This document shows, one piece after another, positions 17,523 through 26,970 of a stretch of DNA of 57,208 nt (positions are counted from its first letter, which is position 1; every line of letters starts with the position of its first letter). Source of the stretch: Clostridiales bacterium (GTDB taxonomy: Bacteria > Bacillota > Clostridia > Lachnospirales > Lachnospiraceae); assembly GCA_012520655.1 (NCBI GenBank), contig JAAYNW010000007.1, positions 1 through 57,208 on the forward strand, read 5' to 3'. Below the pieces are notes generated by a model. That model worked only from the letters and a program-made list of their open reading frames with translations. It had not been told where the DNA came from and ran no database searches. The position numbers were made by a program, and so were the translations under genes.

Positions 17523-19262
17523 ATGGCAAAGAAGAAAATCATGTTAGGGAATGAGGCGATTGCCAGAGGAGCATACGAAGCAGGCGTAAAGGTTTCTGCT
17601 GCTTATCCGGGAACGCCTAGTACGGAAATCAGTGAAAATATCGTGAAATATGATGAGATATATGCTGAATGGTCTCCGAATGAAAAGGTAGCGATGGAAG
17701 TGGCGATAGGGGCTTCTATCAGCGGAGTGAGGGCAATGTCATCTATGAAACATGTAGGTGTGAATGTGGCAAGCGATCCGTTGTATACGGCTTCTTACAG
17801 CGGTGTGAACGGGGGACTTGTTCTCGTAGCTGCCGATGATCCGGGCTTATATAGTTCTCAGAACGAACAGGATACGAGATGTGTGGCGAGAGCAGCACAA
17901 GTGCCGGTGCTGGAACCTTCCGATAGTCAGGAAGCAAAGGACTTCGTAAAATTCGCGTTCGATATCAGTGAAAAATACGATACTCCGGTCATCGTAAGAA
18001 CAACCACCAGACTGGCGCATTCCCAAGGAATGGTCGTTCTGGAGGAGAGAGCTGATATACCTGATAAGATATATGAAAGAAACATAAGTAAGTTCGTCAT
18101 GATGCCGGGAATGGCAAAAGTGAGACATCTGCATGTGGAGCAGCGTCTGAAGGCTATGGAAGAGGAAGGGTGTGATTTCCCTGTAAATCGTATGGAAATG
18201 GGAGATACGTCCATCGGATTTATTACTAGTGGTATTCCTTATCAATATGTAAAAGAAGTCTGTCCTGAGGCTTCCGTTCTGAAGCTTGGACTTGTACATC
18301 CGCTTCCTCGCAAATTAATTGAAGATTTTGCTTCCAAAGTAGATAAATTATACATATTTGAAGAATTGGAACCTGTGATTGAAGAACAGGTAAAATCCTG
18401 GGGAATCAATGCTATAGGTAAAGAAGCTTTTACTAAACAAGGAGAATACAGCGCTAATATGCTGAGAAACGTGATTCTGAACGAGAAAACGGAAGGGATT
18501 AAGGCCGAGCAGGTACCGGCGCGTCCGCCGATTCTCTGTCCGGGCTGTCCTCACAGAAGCGTTTTTTCTGTCTTAAGTAAATTAAAGCTTCACGGGGCGG
18601 GAGATATCGGATGTTATACACTCGGTGCGGTAGCTCCTTTAAGTGTCATCGATACGACAATTTGTATGGGGGCAAGTATTTCTTCGCTCCACGGAATGGA
18701 GAAGGCTAAGGGAAAAGATTATGTGAAGAACTGGGTGGCTGTCATCGGCGATTCTACCTTTATGCATACCGGCATCAACTCACTCATGAATATGGTTTAC
18801 AATCAAGGAACGGGGACGGTTTTAATCTTAGATAATTCCACTACCGGAATGACAGGGCATCAGGATCATGCGGCGACCGGCAAGACATTGAAAGGGGAAA
18901 TAGTTCCGGCCATCGATATTTATAATCTGTGTAAAGCAATCGGTATTAAACATGTAACAGAAATCAATGCCTTTGATTTGCCGGCACTGGAAAAGGCATT
19001 GAAGGAAGAGACAGCAAGGGATGAAATCTCGGTGATTATTACAAAGTCCCCCTGCGTATTGTTGAAAGGAAATGTGTTTCCGAATAAATGTGTACCTATA
19101 CCGGAGAAGTGCAGGAAGTGCGGCGCATGTTTGAAACCGGGATGTCCGGCTCTTACGAGAAATGAAGACAGAACCATTTCTATCGATGAGACGATGTGTA
19201 ACGGATGTGGCTTATGCATGCAACTCTGCCCGTTCGAAGCAATTGAGAAGCAGGCCAAATAA
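17523..19262 (+). CDS. iorA: Indolepyruvate:ferredoxin oxidoreductase, alpha subunit
   Basis: Oxidatively decarboxylates aryl pyruvates (from Trp, Phe, Tyr) to aryl-acetyl-CoA with reduction of ferredoxin. The 579 residues hold an N-terminal pyrimidine-binding half (AAYPGTPSTEISENIV), a thiamine-diphosphate region (CPGCPHRSVFS near 340; GDSTFMHTGINSLMNM; LDNSTTGMTGHQDH) and a C-terminal ferredoxin-like domain with two [4Fe-4S] motifs, CRKCGACLKPGCP and CNGCGLCMQLCPF. It forms an operon with iorB, paaK and an ACT protein. The 126-base gap upstream (17397-17522) has a weak TGCCG/CGGCA hairpin but no promoter I can call with confidence. Confidence 0.95.
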   Translation: MAKKKIMLGNEAIARGAYEAGVKVSAAYPGTPSTEISENIVKYDEIYAEWSPNEKVAMEVAIGASISGVRAMSSMKHVGVNVASDPLYTASYSGVNGGLVLVAADDPGLYSSQNEQDTRCVARAAQVPVLEPSDSQEAKDFVKFAFDISEKYDTPVIVRTTTRLAHSQGMVVLEERADIPDKIYERNISKFVMMPGMAKVRHLHVEQRLKAMEEEGCDFPVNRMEMGDTSIGFITSGIPYQYVKEVCPEASVLKLGLVHPLPRKLIEDFASKVDKLYIFEELEPVIEEQVKSWGINAIGKEAFTKQGEYSANMLRNVILNEKTEGIKAEQVPARPPILCPGCPHRSVFSVLSKLKLHGAGDIGCYTLGAVAPLSVIDTTICMGASISSLHGMEKAKGKDYVKNWVAVIGDSTFMHTGINSLMNMVYNQGTGTVLILDNSTTGMTGHQDHAATGKTLKGEIVPAIDIYNLCKAIGIKHVTEINAFDLPALEKALKEETARDEISVIITKSPCVLLKGNVFPNKCVPIPEKCRKCGACLKPGCPALTRNEDRTISIDETMCNGCGLCMQLCPFEAIEKQAK

Positions 19263-19288
19263 GATTCCATAAGCAGGAGGATAAGGAA

Positions 19289-19858
19289 ATGATGACAAAA
19301 AGTATTATGATCGTGGGAGTCGGTGGACAAGGTACGCTTCTGACAAGCCGTGTTCTTGGGGGAATTATTCAGGAAGCAGGATATGATGTGAAATTATCGG
19401 AAGTGCATGGCATGGCACAGAGGGGTGGAAGTGTCGTTACTTTCGTAAGATATGGAGAAAAAGTGTGGGAGCCCATTGTGGAAGAGGGGCAGGCGGATGT
19501 TTTGATTGCATTTGAACGCATGGAAGCGCTTCGATATGCCCATTTCTTAAAGAAAGACGGAGTCCTTATCATTAATGACTGGAGAATCGATCCGATTACC
19601 GTTGTTACGGGGGCGGCAGAATATCCGAAAGATATTATTCAGAAATTAAGCAAATCACATAAGGTATATACTGTTAACGCAATGGAAGAAGCGATTAAAT
19701 TAGGGAATTCCAAGGCTTTTAATATCATTGTACTCGGAATGGCAGCAAGGCATATGGATTTTGCGAAGGAAGACTGGCTTAAAGTAATAGAGAGAACTGT
19801 GCCGTCTAAGACGGTAGAAATTAATGAAAGGGCGTTTTTGATCGGATACGAAGGTTAG
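19289..19858 (+). CDS. iorB: Indolepyruvate:ferredoxin oxidoreductase, beta subunit
   Basis: The 189-residue gamma/beta-type partner of IorA, belonging to the 2-oxoacid:acceptor oxidoreductase catalytic-domain family. It has the N-terminal nucleotide-like loop MIVGVGGQGTLLTSRVLGG, HGMAQRGGSVVTFVRYG and ADVLIAFERMEALRY. AGGAGGATAAGGAA precedes the ATG, 26 bases after iorA. Subunit stoichiometry and aryl-pyruvate preference are inferred from the family. Confidence 0.94.
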   Translation: MMTKSIMIVGVGGQGTLLTSRVLGGIIQEAGYDVKLSEVHGMAQRGGSVVTFVRYGEKVWEPIVEEGQADVLIAFERMEALRYAHFLKKDGVLIINDWRIDPITVVTGAAEYPKDIIQKLSKSHKVYTVNAMEEAIKLGNSKAFNIIVLGMAARHMDFAKEDWLKVIERTVPSKTVEINERAFLIGYEG

Positions 19859-19888
19859 TAAATAAATATAATGGGAGAGGGCATACAG

Positions 19889-21187
19889 ATGATTTGGAAT
19901 GAAACGAAAGAATGCATGAGCAGAGATGAAAAAATCGTTCTGCAAGGAGCGCGGCTTGTAAAAACAGTGGACAGAGTGTATCATAACGTACCTTTTTACC
20001 GGAGAAAGATGCAGAGCCTCGGAATCGAGCCGGGAGACATCCGTGGCATAGAAGACTTAGCAAAGCTTCCGTTTACAACGAAGGTAGATCTACGGGATAA
20101 CTATCCATTTGGATTATTTGCGGTTCCTCAGTCCGAAATTGTCAGAATTCATGCATCCAGCGGGACAACCGGAAAAACAACAGTAGTAGGGTATACGAGA
20201 AGAGACCTCGATATTTGGAGTGAATGCGTGGCAAGAGCTTTCACTATGACCGGAGTGTCCAAAAACGATATTATTCAAGTCGCTTATGGCTATGGCCTCT
20301 TTACCGGAGGATTAGGAGCTCATAACGGCGCTGAGAAATTGGGAGCTACAGTCGTTCCCATGTCTACCGGAAACACGAAAAAACTGACGACGATGATGAT
20401 TGATTTCGGAGTTACTGCAATCGCATGTACTCCGTCCTATTTGCTTCATATCGCAGAGACGCTCGAGGAGAACAACCAAATCGATAAGATTAAACTGAAG
20501 GTTGCAATTTGCGGGGCGGAACCGTGGACAGAAAACATGAGAAGGCAGATAGAGACGAAGCTGAATATTTGCGCCCACGATATTTACGGATTGTCGGAAG
20601 TCATGGGGCCGGGCGTTGCCTGCGACTGTGAGTACCATAGAGGTCTACATGTGTATGACGACCATTTTCTTCCGGAGGTAATCAATCCAGACACGCTTGA
20701 AGCCGTGGAGAATGGAGAGACAGGAGAACTTGTATTTACGACGATTACGAAAGAAGGAATTCCACTTTTGAGATATCGTACAAGAGATTTGACGAGTATC
20801 AGTTATGATACTTGTGAATGCGGAAGGACGTTGCCGAGAATCAGTCGGTTTAAAGGACGCTCCGACGATATGTTAATCATCCGGGGAGTAAATGTATTCC
20901 CTTCACAGGTAGAAGCGGCGCTTCTCGAGATGGGAGAGACAACGCCTCATTACATCATGATTGTGGACCGCGTGAATAACCTGGACACCTTGGAGGTTCA
21001 GGTAGAAGTGGAAGAAAGGTTCTTTTCCGATGAAGTCAAGGAACTTGAGAAACTGACAAAGAAAATAGAACATGTGCTCCAGCACGCGCTCGGTATTGCT
21101 GCGAAGGTAAAGCTGGTAGAGCCGAAGAGTATTGAGAGAAGCATGGGAAAGGCTATACATGTCATCGATAAGAGAAAACTGGTGTAA
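19889..21187 (+). CDS. paaK: Phenylacetate-CoA ligase family protein (aryl-acetate:CoA ligase)
   Basis: An AMP-forming ligase of 432 residues. It has the adenylation motif [16 protein letters not shown] (near 90), [15 protein letters not shown], and the C-terminal hinge [20 protein letters not shown]. Next to iorAB it probably interconverts aryl-acetyl-CoA and aryl acetate, possibly conserving ATP when run in the acid-forming direction; direction is inference. The start at 19889 ([14 protein letters not shown]) has GGGAGAGGG upstream and matches the family; the ATG at 19871 lies within that site. Confidence 0.93.
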   Translation: MIWNETKECMSRDEKIVLQGARLVKTVDRVYHNVPFYRRKMQSLGIEPGDIRGIEDLAKLPFTTKVDLRDNYPFGLFAVPQSEIVRIHASSGTTGKTTVVGYTRRDLDIWSECVARAFTMTGVSKNDIIQVAYGYGLFTGGLGAHNGAEKLGATVVPMSTGNTKKLTTMMIDFGVTAIACTPSYLLHIAETLEENNQIDKIKLKVAICGAEPWTENMRRQIETKLNICAHDIYGLSEVMGPGVACDCEYHRGLHVYDDHFLPEVINPDTLEAVENGETGELVFTTITKEGIPLLRYRTRDLTSISYDTCECGRTLPRISRFKGRSDDMLIIRGVNVFPSQVEAALLEMGETTPHYIMIVDRVNNLDTLEVQVEVEERFFSDEVKELEKLTKKIEHVLQHALGIAAKVKLVEPKSIERSMGKAIHVIDKRKLV

Positions 21188-21225
21188 GATTTTTGAGCGT
21201 TGTAAACGCAGATTGGAGAGGTCTT

Positions 21226-21660
21226 ATGTTTATTAAGCAATTGTCGGTCTTTTTGGAAAATAGAGAAGGACGCTTGGAAGATGTTCTTCAGGTATTGAAG
21301 GACAATGAAGTTAATATTATTTCTTTAAGCCTTGCGGATACGGAGAAGTTCGGAATACTTCGTATGTTGGTGAATAAGCCGGAGGCGGCGAACGGCGCTT
21401 TGAAGAGAAACGGTTTTTCATCGAAGCTTACAGACGTGCTTGCAATTAAGATTTCACACCGCGTAGGTATGCTGCAGGAATTGTTGGAATCGATTTGTGA
21501 AGAACATATAAACATTGAATATATGTATGCGCTGTCTACGGGAAAAGATGATGCATCTATGGTTTTAAAAACTTCAAATCTGGATTTCGCAGAAAAAACT
21601 TTGCGTGCTAAGGGAGTAGAGATCGTTACTCCGGAAGAAATTGCGGATATTCAGGTATAA
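21226..21660 (+). CDS. Tandem ACT-domain protein of the ior-paaK operon
   Basis: A 144-residue protein with two ACT domains (about 1-70, starting MFIKQLSVFLENREGRLEDV, and about 70-140, starting ISHRVGMLQELLESICE). Such stand-alone double-ACT proteins commonly follow paaK/ior genes and presumably sense an amino acid, but no mechanism is established. The ATG at 21226 has GGAGAGG upstream; the open frame from a TTG at 21193 is not needed. It ends the operon; the next gene has its own promoter. Confidence 0.85.
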   Translation: MFIKQLSVFLENREGRLEDVLQVLKDNEVNIISLSLADTEKFGILRMLVNKPEAANGALKRNGFSSKLTDVLAIKISHRVGMLQELLESICEEHINIEYMYALSTGKDDASMVLKTSNLDFAEKTLRAKGVEIVTPEEIADIQV

Positions 21661-21675
21661 AATAGGAAAATTAAC

Positions 21676-21704
21676 TTGCATTTTATATGAGGTTATGCTA
21701 AAGT
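21676..21704 (+). promoter_or_regulatory. Probable promoter for rplS (extended -10)
   Basis: TTGCAT at 21676-21681, a 17-base spacer, and TAAAGT at 21699-21704 preceded by TG (extended -10). The predicted start near 21711 leaves a leader of about 85 bases. Confidence 0.5.
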
Positions 21705-21710
21705 ATTCAT

Positions 21711-21796
21711 GTTGTGAAAATGGGATGGTCCTCTGTTATAAAGCAAAGCTTGACTTTGTGCATATTAAGAACATCTAAATAATAAGGAGGCACACG
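21711..21796 (+). promoter_or_regulatory. Structured rplS leader, candidate L19 leader RNA
   Basis: The leader has a closing helix GATG (21724-21727) with CATC (21772-21775) around an internal hairpin GCAAAG (21743-21748) with CTTTGT (21754-21759). An autoregulatory L19 leader is known in Bacillota immediately before rplS, so position fits, but I cannot confirm a match to that family by eye. Confidence 0.4.
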
Positions 21797-22144
21797 ATGA
21801 ACAATATTATTAAAGAAATTGAAGCAGAACAGTTAAAAGAATCCGTTTCGGATTTTAATGTAGGTGATACCGTAAAGGTATACGGTAAAATTAAAGAAGG
21901 TAACCGTGAAAGAATTCAGGTTTTCGAAGGAACTGTTATGAAAATACAGGGCGGAAGCAACAGAGCGACTTTTACGGTAAGAAAGAATTCGAACGGTATC
22001 GGTGTTGAGAAGACTTGGCCGTTACATTCTCCTAACGTAGAGAAAGTGGAGATAGTAAGAAAAGGTAAAGTAAGAAGAGCAAAATTGAACTACTTGAGAA
22101 ATCGCGTAGGTAAGAAAGCGAAAGTAAAGGAATTAGTAAAATAA
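21797..22144 (+). CDS. rplS: 50S ribosomal protein L19
   Basis: A 115-residue ribosomal protein at the 30S-50S interface, with the family pattern [22 protein letters not shown] (in part) and [36 protein letters not shown] gives a strong site for the ATG at 21797. It normally follows trmD directly; here iorAB-paaK-ACT separates the two, and rplS has its own promoter and terminator. Confidence 0.97.
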   Translation: MNNIIKEIEAEQLKESVSDFNVGDTVKVYGKIKEGNRERIQVFEGTVMKIQGGSNRATFTVRKNSNGIGVEKTWPLHSPNVEKVEIVRKGKVRRAKLNYLRNRVGKKAKVKELVK

Positions 22145-22156
22145 TAAAGATGTAAT

Positions 22157-22199
22157 AAAGAGCAATTATCAGCGTGTAATTGCTCTTTGTTGTTTTTTA
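22157..22199 (+). terminator. Terminator after rplS
   Basis: AAAGAGCAATTA (22157-22168) pairs exactly with TAATTGCTCTTT (22177-22188) around an eight-base loop, followed by a T-rich stretch to 22199. Confidence 0.88.
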
Positions 22200-22231
22200 T
22201 TGTATACTACTTTTAGATGAATATTTAGTGT

Positions 22232-22834
22232 ATGATGAACGGGAACAAAAATATGAGAAGAAATAAGGGCCTTAGCTTTTATGAAAAGAAAAAAAGAATA
22301 AGCTTGCATTTGGTAAAAGAAGCTTTCGGCATGGTATTTGGAACCTTTGCCGCTGTTTTTCTGGCCGCCGTTTTGGTTTTCAGCGTAGGGATGAAGACAA
22401 ATGTAATCGGCGTATCCATGGAACCCACATTGTATAACGGACAGCAAATATTGATTAACCGCTTTGGCTATAAGCTGGCGTCTCCGCAAAGGGGAGATGT
22501 CATTGTGTTCCTTCCGAACGGTAATCAGAATTCTCACTTTTACATAAAAAGAGTTGTGGCTCTTCCGGGTGAGAAGGTTCAGATTATCGATGGACAGCTT
22601 TATGTGAACGGAATTCCGGAAGAAAATGAGACTTACGACAAAATGGAGGATGCGGGAATCGCAGAGAATCAAATAACTTTGGAAAGCGACGAATATTTTG
22701 TTTTAGGAGACAATAGAAACATAAGTGAGGACAGCCGTTCGGGAAATATTGGTCCAGTGAATAAAGATACCATTTATGGGCAAGCATGGTTCCATATGAG
22801 TGGTGAAGGCAAAGGTATGGGATTTATACAATAA
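22232..22834 (+). CDS. lepB: Signal peptidase I (first of two)
   Basis: Membrane serine protease that removes signal peptides. A basic N-terminus precedes one membrane span (residues about 31-52), then the catalytic serine in GVSMEPTL and the catalytic lysine in YIKRVVALPGE, and the late motif VLGDNRNISEDSR. The product has 200 residues, normal for Bacillota S26 type I enzymes. The start is uncertain: ATG at 22232 has no clear site, while the in-frame ATG at 22253 follows GGGA by nine bases. A second lepB lies 0.9 kb downstream beyond rbgA. Confidence 0.92.
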   Translation: MMNGNKNMRRNKGLSFYEKKKRISLHLVKEAFGMVFGTFAAVFLAAVLVFSVGMKTNVIGVSMEPTLYNGQQILINRFGYKLASPQRGDVIVFLPNGNQNSHFYIKRVVALPGEKVQIIDGQLYVNGIPEENETYDKMEDAGIAENQITLESDEYFVLGDNRNISEDSRSGNIGPVNKDTIYGQAWFHMSGEGKGMGFIQ

Positions 22835-22869
22835 AGGTTTTAATAGAATTTAGGAGAGAGTTATAAAAT

Positions 22870-23712
22870 ATGAATTATCAGTGGTATCCGGGTCATATGA
22901 CCAAGGCAAAGAGAATGATGCAGGAAGACATTAAGCTGATAGATTTGGTAATCGAGTTAGTTGATGCAAGAATACCGCTCAGCAGTCGTAATCCTGATAT
23001 CGATGAATTGGGAAAGAATAAAGCCAGATTGATACTCCTTAACAAATCGGATTTGGCAGACCCTAAATATAATAAGCAGTGGGCAGAATATTTCAAGAAT
23101 AAAGGTTTTCATGTGCTTGAAATAAATTCTAAAAGCGGATCAGGAATAAAAGCGATACAAGGTGTCGTACAAGAGGCGTGTAAAGCAAAAATCGAAAGAG
23201 ACAGAAAAAGAGGGATTATTAACCGACCGGTCAGAGCGATGGTCGTCGGCATTCCCAACGTAGGTAAATCTACGTTTATCAATACTTTTGCGGGAAGGGC
23301 CTGTACGAAGACAGGAAATAGACCGGGAGTTACAAAAGGGAAGCAGTGGATTCGCTTGAACAAGGAGATTGAACTTCTGGATACGCCGGGTATTTTATGG
23401 CCCAAGTTCGAAGATCAGGCGGTCGGTATGAAGCTTGCATTTATCGGCTCTATGAACGACGAGATTTTGCATATAGATGAGCTTGCCTTGGATTTGATAC
23501 ACTTTTTACAGGAAAAATATAACGGAGTTTTGGAAAAGCGCTATGAAGTGGAAGCTGATGGGGATATGCCGAATATACTCAGGGAAATATGTATCAGCAG
23601 ACATTGCTATTTAAAAGGAGAAGAACTGGATTTGCAGCGGACTGCCGCTATTGTTATAGAAGATTTCAGAAGCGGCAAGCTGGGAAGAATTACGTTGGAA
23701 TTCCCGGAGTGA
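22870..23712 (+). CDS. rbgA: Ribosome biogenesis GTPase RbgA (YlqF)
   Basis: Circularly permuted GTPase needed for late 50S assembly. The 280-residue product starts MNYQWYPGHMTKAKR. It has the G4 motif LLNKSDLAD before the G1 P-loop GIPNVGKSTFIN (near 127) and then the G3 motif DTPG, which is the permuted order diagnostic of the YlqF/YawG family. The C-terminal RNA-binding portion is intact. RbgA between rplS and rnhB is the Bacillus order. Confidence 0.96.
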   Translation: MNYQWYPGHMTKAKRMMQEDIKLIDLVIELVDARIPLSSRNPDIDELGKNKARLILLNKSDLADPKYNKQWAEYFKNKGFHVLEINSKSGSGIKAIQGVVQEACKAKIERDRKRGIINRPVRAMVVGIPNVGKSTFINTFAGRACTKTGNRPGVTKGKQWIRLNKEIELLDTPGILWPKFEDQAVGMKLAFIGSMNDEILHIDELALDLIHFLQEKYNGVLEKRYEVEADGDMPNILREICISRHCYLKGEELDLQRTAAIVIEDFRSGKLGRITLEFPE

Positions 23713-23765
23713 TTTGCGAAGGAGCAATTCTTTAGATATATACTGTAAAAGTAGACTGACATAAT

Positions 23766-24335
23766 ATGCCGGTTTGGAAGGGCATGGTTATAAGAATGAA
23801 ACGAATATTAAAAGAGATATTGAGCACCAGTTTGTATTTGCTCGTCGTACTTTGTCTGACTTATGTGATCATTCATTTTGTAGGACAGCGGACGCAGGTG
23901 GTCGGAAGTTCTATGGAGACGACGCTCAGCGATAATGACAATTTGATCGTAGATAAGATTACTTATCGTTTCAGCGATCCCAAAAGGTTTGATATCGTAG
24001 TATTTCCTTATCAGTATGCAAAGGATACATTCTATATTAAGAGGATTATAGGGTTGCCGGGAGAAACCGTTTATATCGATGAGAATGGTGTTATCTATAT
24101 AGACGGGGAGATGCTTCAGGAAAATTACGGAAAAGAAATTATTCTGAGTGCCGGACTGGCGAATGAGCCAATTACACTGGGCGATGATGAATATTTCGTA
24201 ATGGGAGATAACAGGAATAATAGTTCTGATAGCAGAGACCCTGAGGTAGGCAATATTTCCAGAGATGATATTATCGGAAGAGCATGGATACGTATTTGGC
24301 CTTTGGACAAGTTCGGCATTTTAAAACACCAGTAG
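23766..24335 (+). CDS. lepB: Signal peptidase I (second of two)
   Basis: A second type I signal peptidase, 189 residues at most. One N-terminal span (SLYLLVVLCLTYVIIHFVG) is followed by the catalytic serine in GSSMETTLSDND, the catalytic lysine in YIKRIIGLPGE and MGDNRNNSSDSRD. Both catalytic residues are intact, so it is probably active. It differs in sequence from the copy at 22232, so it is not a recent duplicate. Three in-frame ATGs (23766, 23784, 23796) are possible; the AAGGGC just before 23784 makes the first unlikely. It abuts rnhB. Confidence 0.9.
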   Translation: MPVWKGMVIRMKRILKEILSTSLYLLVVLCLTYVIIHFVGQRTQVVGSSMETTLSDNDNLIVDKITYRFSDPKRFDIVVFPYQYAKDTFYIKRIIGLPGETVYIDENGVIYIDGEMLQENYGKEIILSAGLANEPITLGDDEYFVMGDNRNNSSDSRDPEVGNISRDDIIGRAWIRIWPLDKFGILKHQ

Positions 24336-24353
24336 ATGTATGGAGATAAAATA

Positions 24354-25118
24354 ATGGAACAGAAAGCAAACGACATAAGGAAAATTTTTCAGGCAGCCGA
24401 CATTGTAAAGCTGCCTGAATTAATAGAAGGTTATTCCTCCGATGAGAGGAAAGCAGTACAGGCGATTGTTCTTTCGGCGAAAAAGAAACTCGAAGCGCTG
24501 GAAAAAGAAAAAAAGAGAACAGAACAGATGATGCAGTATGAGAAGAAATACTGCGATTATACATATATCTGCGGTATCGATGAAGTGGGCAGAGGGCCGC
24601 TTGCTGGGCCGGTAGTGGCGGGAGCTGTAATCTTACCAAAAAATTGTGACATTTTGTATCTTAATGATTCCAAGCAACTATCCGAAAAAAAAAGAGAAGA
24701 GTTATATGATATCATTATGAAGGAAGCTGTAGCGACAGGACTTGGGTATGTGGCTCCGGAGAGAATCGATGAAATAAACATATTGCAGGCAACATATGAA
24801 GCGATGAGGCAGGCGATTGAAAATCTTTCAGTGAAGCCGGATTTATTACTGAACGATGCGGTAACGATTCCTCTTGTGGATATAAAGCAGGTGCCAATCA
24901 TTAAGGGCGATGCAAAAAGTGTTTCTATCGCGGCAGCAAGTATTGTTGCAAAGGTTACACGAGACAGACTGATGGTTCAATATGACAGTGTTTTTCCTGA
25001 ATATGGCTTTGGCTCCAACAAGGGATATGGAGCCCGGACACATGTGGAGGCGCTGAAAAAGTATGGTCCGTCTCCTATACATAGGCGCTCTTTTATAAAG
25101 AATATAATTTCTGTCTAG
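24354..25118 (+). CDS. rnhB: Ribonuclease HII
   Basis: Cleaves RNA in RNA-DNA hybrids and at single ribonucleotides in DNA. The 254 residues include an N-terminal helical extension of about 70 residues (usual in Bacillota) and then the catalytic DEVGRGPLAGPVVAGAV with the DEG triad, followed by LNDSKQLSEKKRE and GDAKSVSIAAASIVAKV. The ATG at 24354 has GGAG eight bases upstream; an ATG at 24336 abuts the lepB stop but lacks a site. The window also encodes RNase HI at 49766. Confidence 0.95.
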   Translation: MEQKANDIRKIFQAADIVKLPELIEGYSSDERKAVQAIVLSAKKKLEALEKEKKRTEQMMQYEKKYCDYTYICGIDEVGRGPLAGPVVAGAVILPKNCDILYLNDSKQLSEKKREELYDIIMKEAVATGLGYVAPERIDEINILQATYEAMRQAIENLSVKPDLLLNDAVTIPLVDIKQVPIIKGDAKSVSIAAASIVAKVTRDRLMVQYDSVFPEYGFGSNKGYGARTHVEALKKYGPSPIHRRSFIKNIISV

Positions 25119-25151
25119 AACACGCTCTTTTATTGTTAGGGAGGTATTGAT

Positions 25152-26969
25152 TTGAACTTATCCGGTTTATTCCAACCCCAATATGGAAATAAAAGTTCCA
25201 GCAACCGTAGCACGGAGTCGGTCAAAACTCCGATAAATGTGACTCCGTCGGGAAACTATCAAACACAGAAGATAATTAAAAACCTGACACCGGGACAGAC
25301 ACTCCAAGGGGAGATTGTCAGTAAAAACGGCAATGAAGTACAGATTATGGTGGATAAGAATGTGGTGATTACTGCCAGACTGGATAAAGATATTAGCCTT
25401 TCGATAGGGCAGAATGTTACTTTTGAAGTAAAGAATCAGTCCAGTCAGCAGATTGCCTTAAGACCTCTTTATGAGAATTTGTCACAGAATCCGAATGTGC
25501 TGAAGGCATTGGAAGCTGCCAAGCTTCCTATAACGAACGAACTGATACGTATGGTTTCTGCCATGATGGAACAAGGAATGTCTATCGATAAAAACGCGCT
25601 CTTGGATATGGGAAGACTGATTACTGCCAATGAAGGAGTAAATCCGGAAACAATTGTGGCATTGCGTAGTCTGAATCTCCCGATAACGGCTGAAAACATA
25701 GAACAGCTTGAAAATTATCAGACTTACAGGCATCAGATATTAAACAGCGTAACAGATTTTCTAGCCGAATTGCCTTCCTCATTTCAGTTGATGATAAACG
25801 AAGGACAGGCGGATGCAGCCGTTAATTTTTATAAACAGGTTCTGCAATTATTTGCGGAACCATCTTTACAGGAACCGCTTCTGAATGAAGGAACCGTAAA
25901 TATACGGCCTGTTGCAGATAAGATAGCAGAGGGAACACAATCGGCCGTAAAAGAGGATGGAATAAGCGTTCCGCAGAATCAGATAAAGGGGGAAATTTCG
26001 GAGACGATTATTAATCTGATAGATGAGAATATGGAAGGAACTGCGGCAAGGGCGGATGCTGCAGGCATAAACAAAGGAATTGAGGCGGCCCCGCCTCAGA
26101 ATAACGTTATTCCACAGGCCGATACATCGCAGAACAACTATGTGTTTCTTTCGGAGGTATTGAATCAAGAAGGGAGAAATACTCTTATCAGCCTGCTCGG
26201 TGGCTTAGGATTCTCAAAACAACAGCTTATTCAGGTGGCGGACGGAAGTATACCGGTAAAGCAACTTCTGCAGGATATCAATAATTTTTTATTGAAGAAC
26301 GGCGAAAATATAAGTTCTGAGAAGGTAATCAACTTATTTGGAAGCAAAGTATACAATCAGCTTTTGCAGAGTGAAATACTGCGGCAATGGCTTGTAAAGC
26401 CGTCAGATGTGGGGCAAAAGAATAGCGTGGAGGATTTTTACGGCAGACTGAGGGAGCAGTCGGCGCAGCTTACGGAGGCATTAGGCAGGATATCGAGAGA
26501 TGTTCCTCTTTCCAAAAGCCTTACGTCTATGCAGAACAATATAGAATTTATGAATCAACTTAATCAGGCATTTAATTATATTCAACTTCCCTTAAAGATG
26601 AGCGGCGGAAATGCGCATGGAGATCTGTACGTATATACGAATCGGCGTAATGCACCGAAAGAAGATGAAAGTATCAGCGCGCTTTTGCATCTTGACATGC
26701 AGAATTTGGGAACTATGGACATTTATGTTATGATGAAAGAGAAAAATGTCAGTACGAAATTTTACTTAAAGGATGAACAAACCATAGACTTTATCGCGAA
26801 GCACATTCATATTTTAAATGAGAGGCTTTCTAAAAGAGGCTATACCATGAATGCGAAAATGGTAGTAAATAAAGATACTGATAAGAAAACAGACGTAATA
26901 GAGACTATGGACACACCGGAAAAAAGGGAAAATATCTTAGCGCAGTATTCTTTTGATGTAAGAGCCTAG
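25152..26969 (+). CDS. FliK-like hook-length-control domain protein (YlqG position)
   Basis: A 605-residue protein encoded between rnhB and an FlhB-like gene, the position of Bacillus ylqG. The N-terminus is low-complexity and Gln/Asn/Ser-rich. The C-terminal 140 residues resemble the flagellar hook-length control domain (QLPLKMSGGNAHGDLYVYTN, then LDMQNLGTMDIYVMMK). There is no signal peptide. No flagellar genes lie nearby, so the role may be a specialised export control or something else. The start is TTG at 25152, six bases after GGGAGGT. The last base is shared with a possible GTG of the next frame. Homology is inferred from the C-terminal pattern and synteny. Confidence 0.68.
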   Translation: MNLSGLFQPQYGNKSSSNRSTESVKTPINVTPSGNYQTQKIIKNLTPGQTLQGEIVSKNGNEVQIMVDKNVVITARLDKDISLSIGQNVTFEVKNQSSQQIALRPLYENLSQNPNVLKALEAAKLPITNELIRMVSAMMEQGMSIDKNALLDMGRLITANEGVNPETIVALRSLNLPITAENIEQLENYQTYRHQILNSVTDFLAELPSSFQLMINEGQADAAVNFYKQVLQLFAEPSLQEPLLNEGTVNIRPVADKIAEGTQSAVKEDGISVPQNQIKGEISETIINLIDENMEGTAARADAAGINKGIEAAPPQNNVIPQADTSQNNYVFLSEVLNQEGRNTLISLLGGLGFSKQQLIQVADGSIPVKQLLQDINNFLLKNGENISSEKVINLFGSKVYNQLLQSEILRQWLVKPSDVGQKNSVEDFYGRLREQSAQLTEALGRISRDVPLSKSLTSMQNNIEFMNQLNQAFNYIQLPLKMSGGNAHGDLYVYTNRRNAPKEDESISALLHLDMQNLGTMDIYVMMKEKNVSTKFYLKDEQTIDFIAKHIHILNERLSKRGYTMNAKMVVNKDTDKKTDVIETMDTPEKRENILAQYSFDVRA

Positions 26970-26970
26970 T

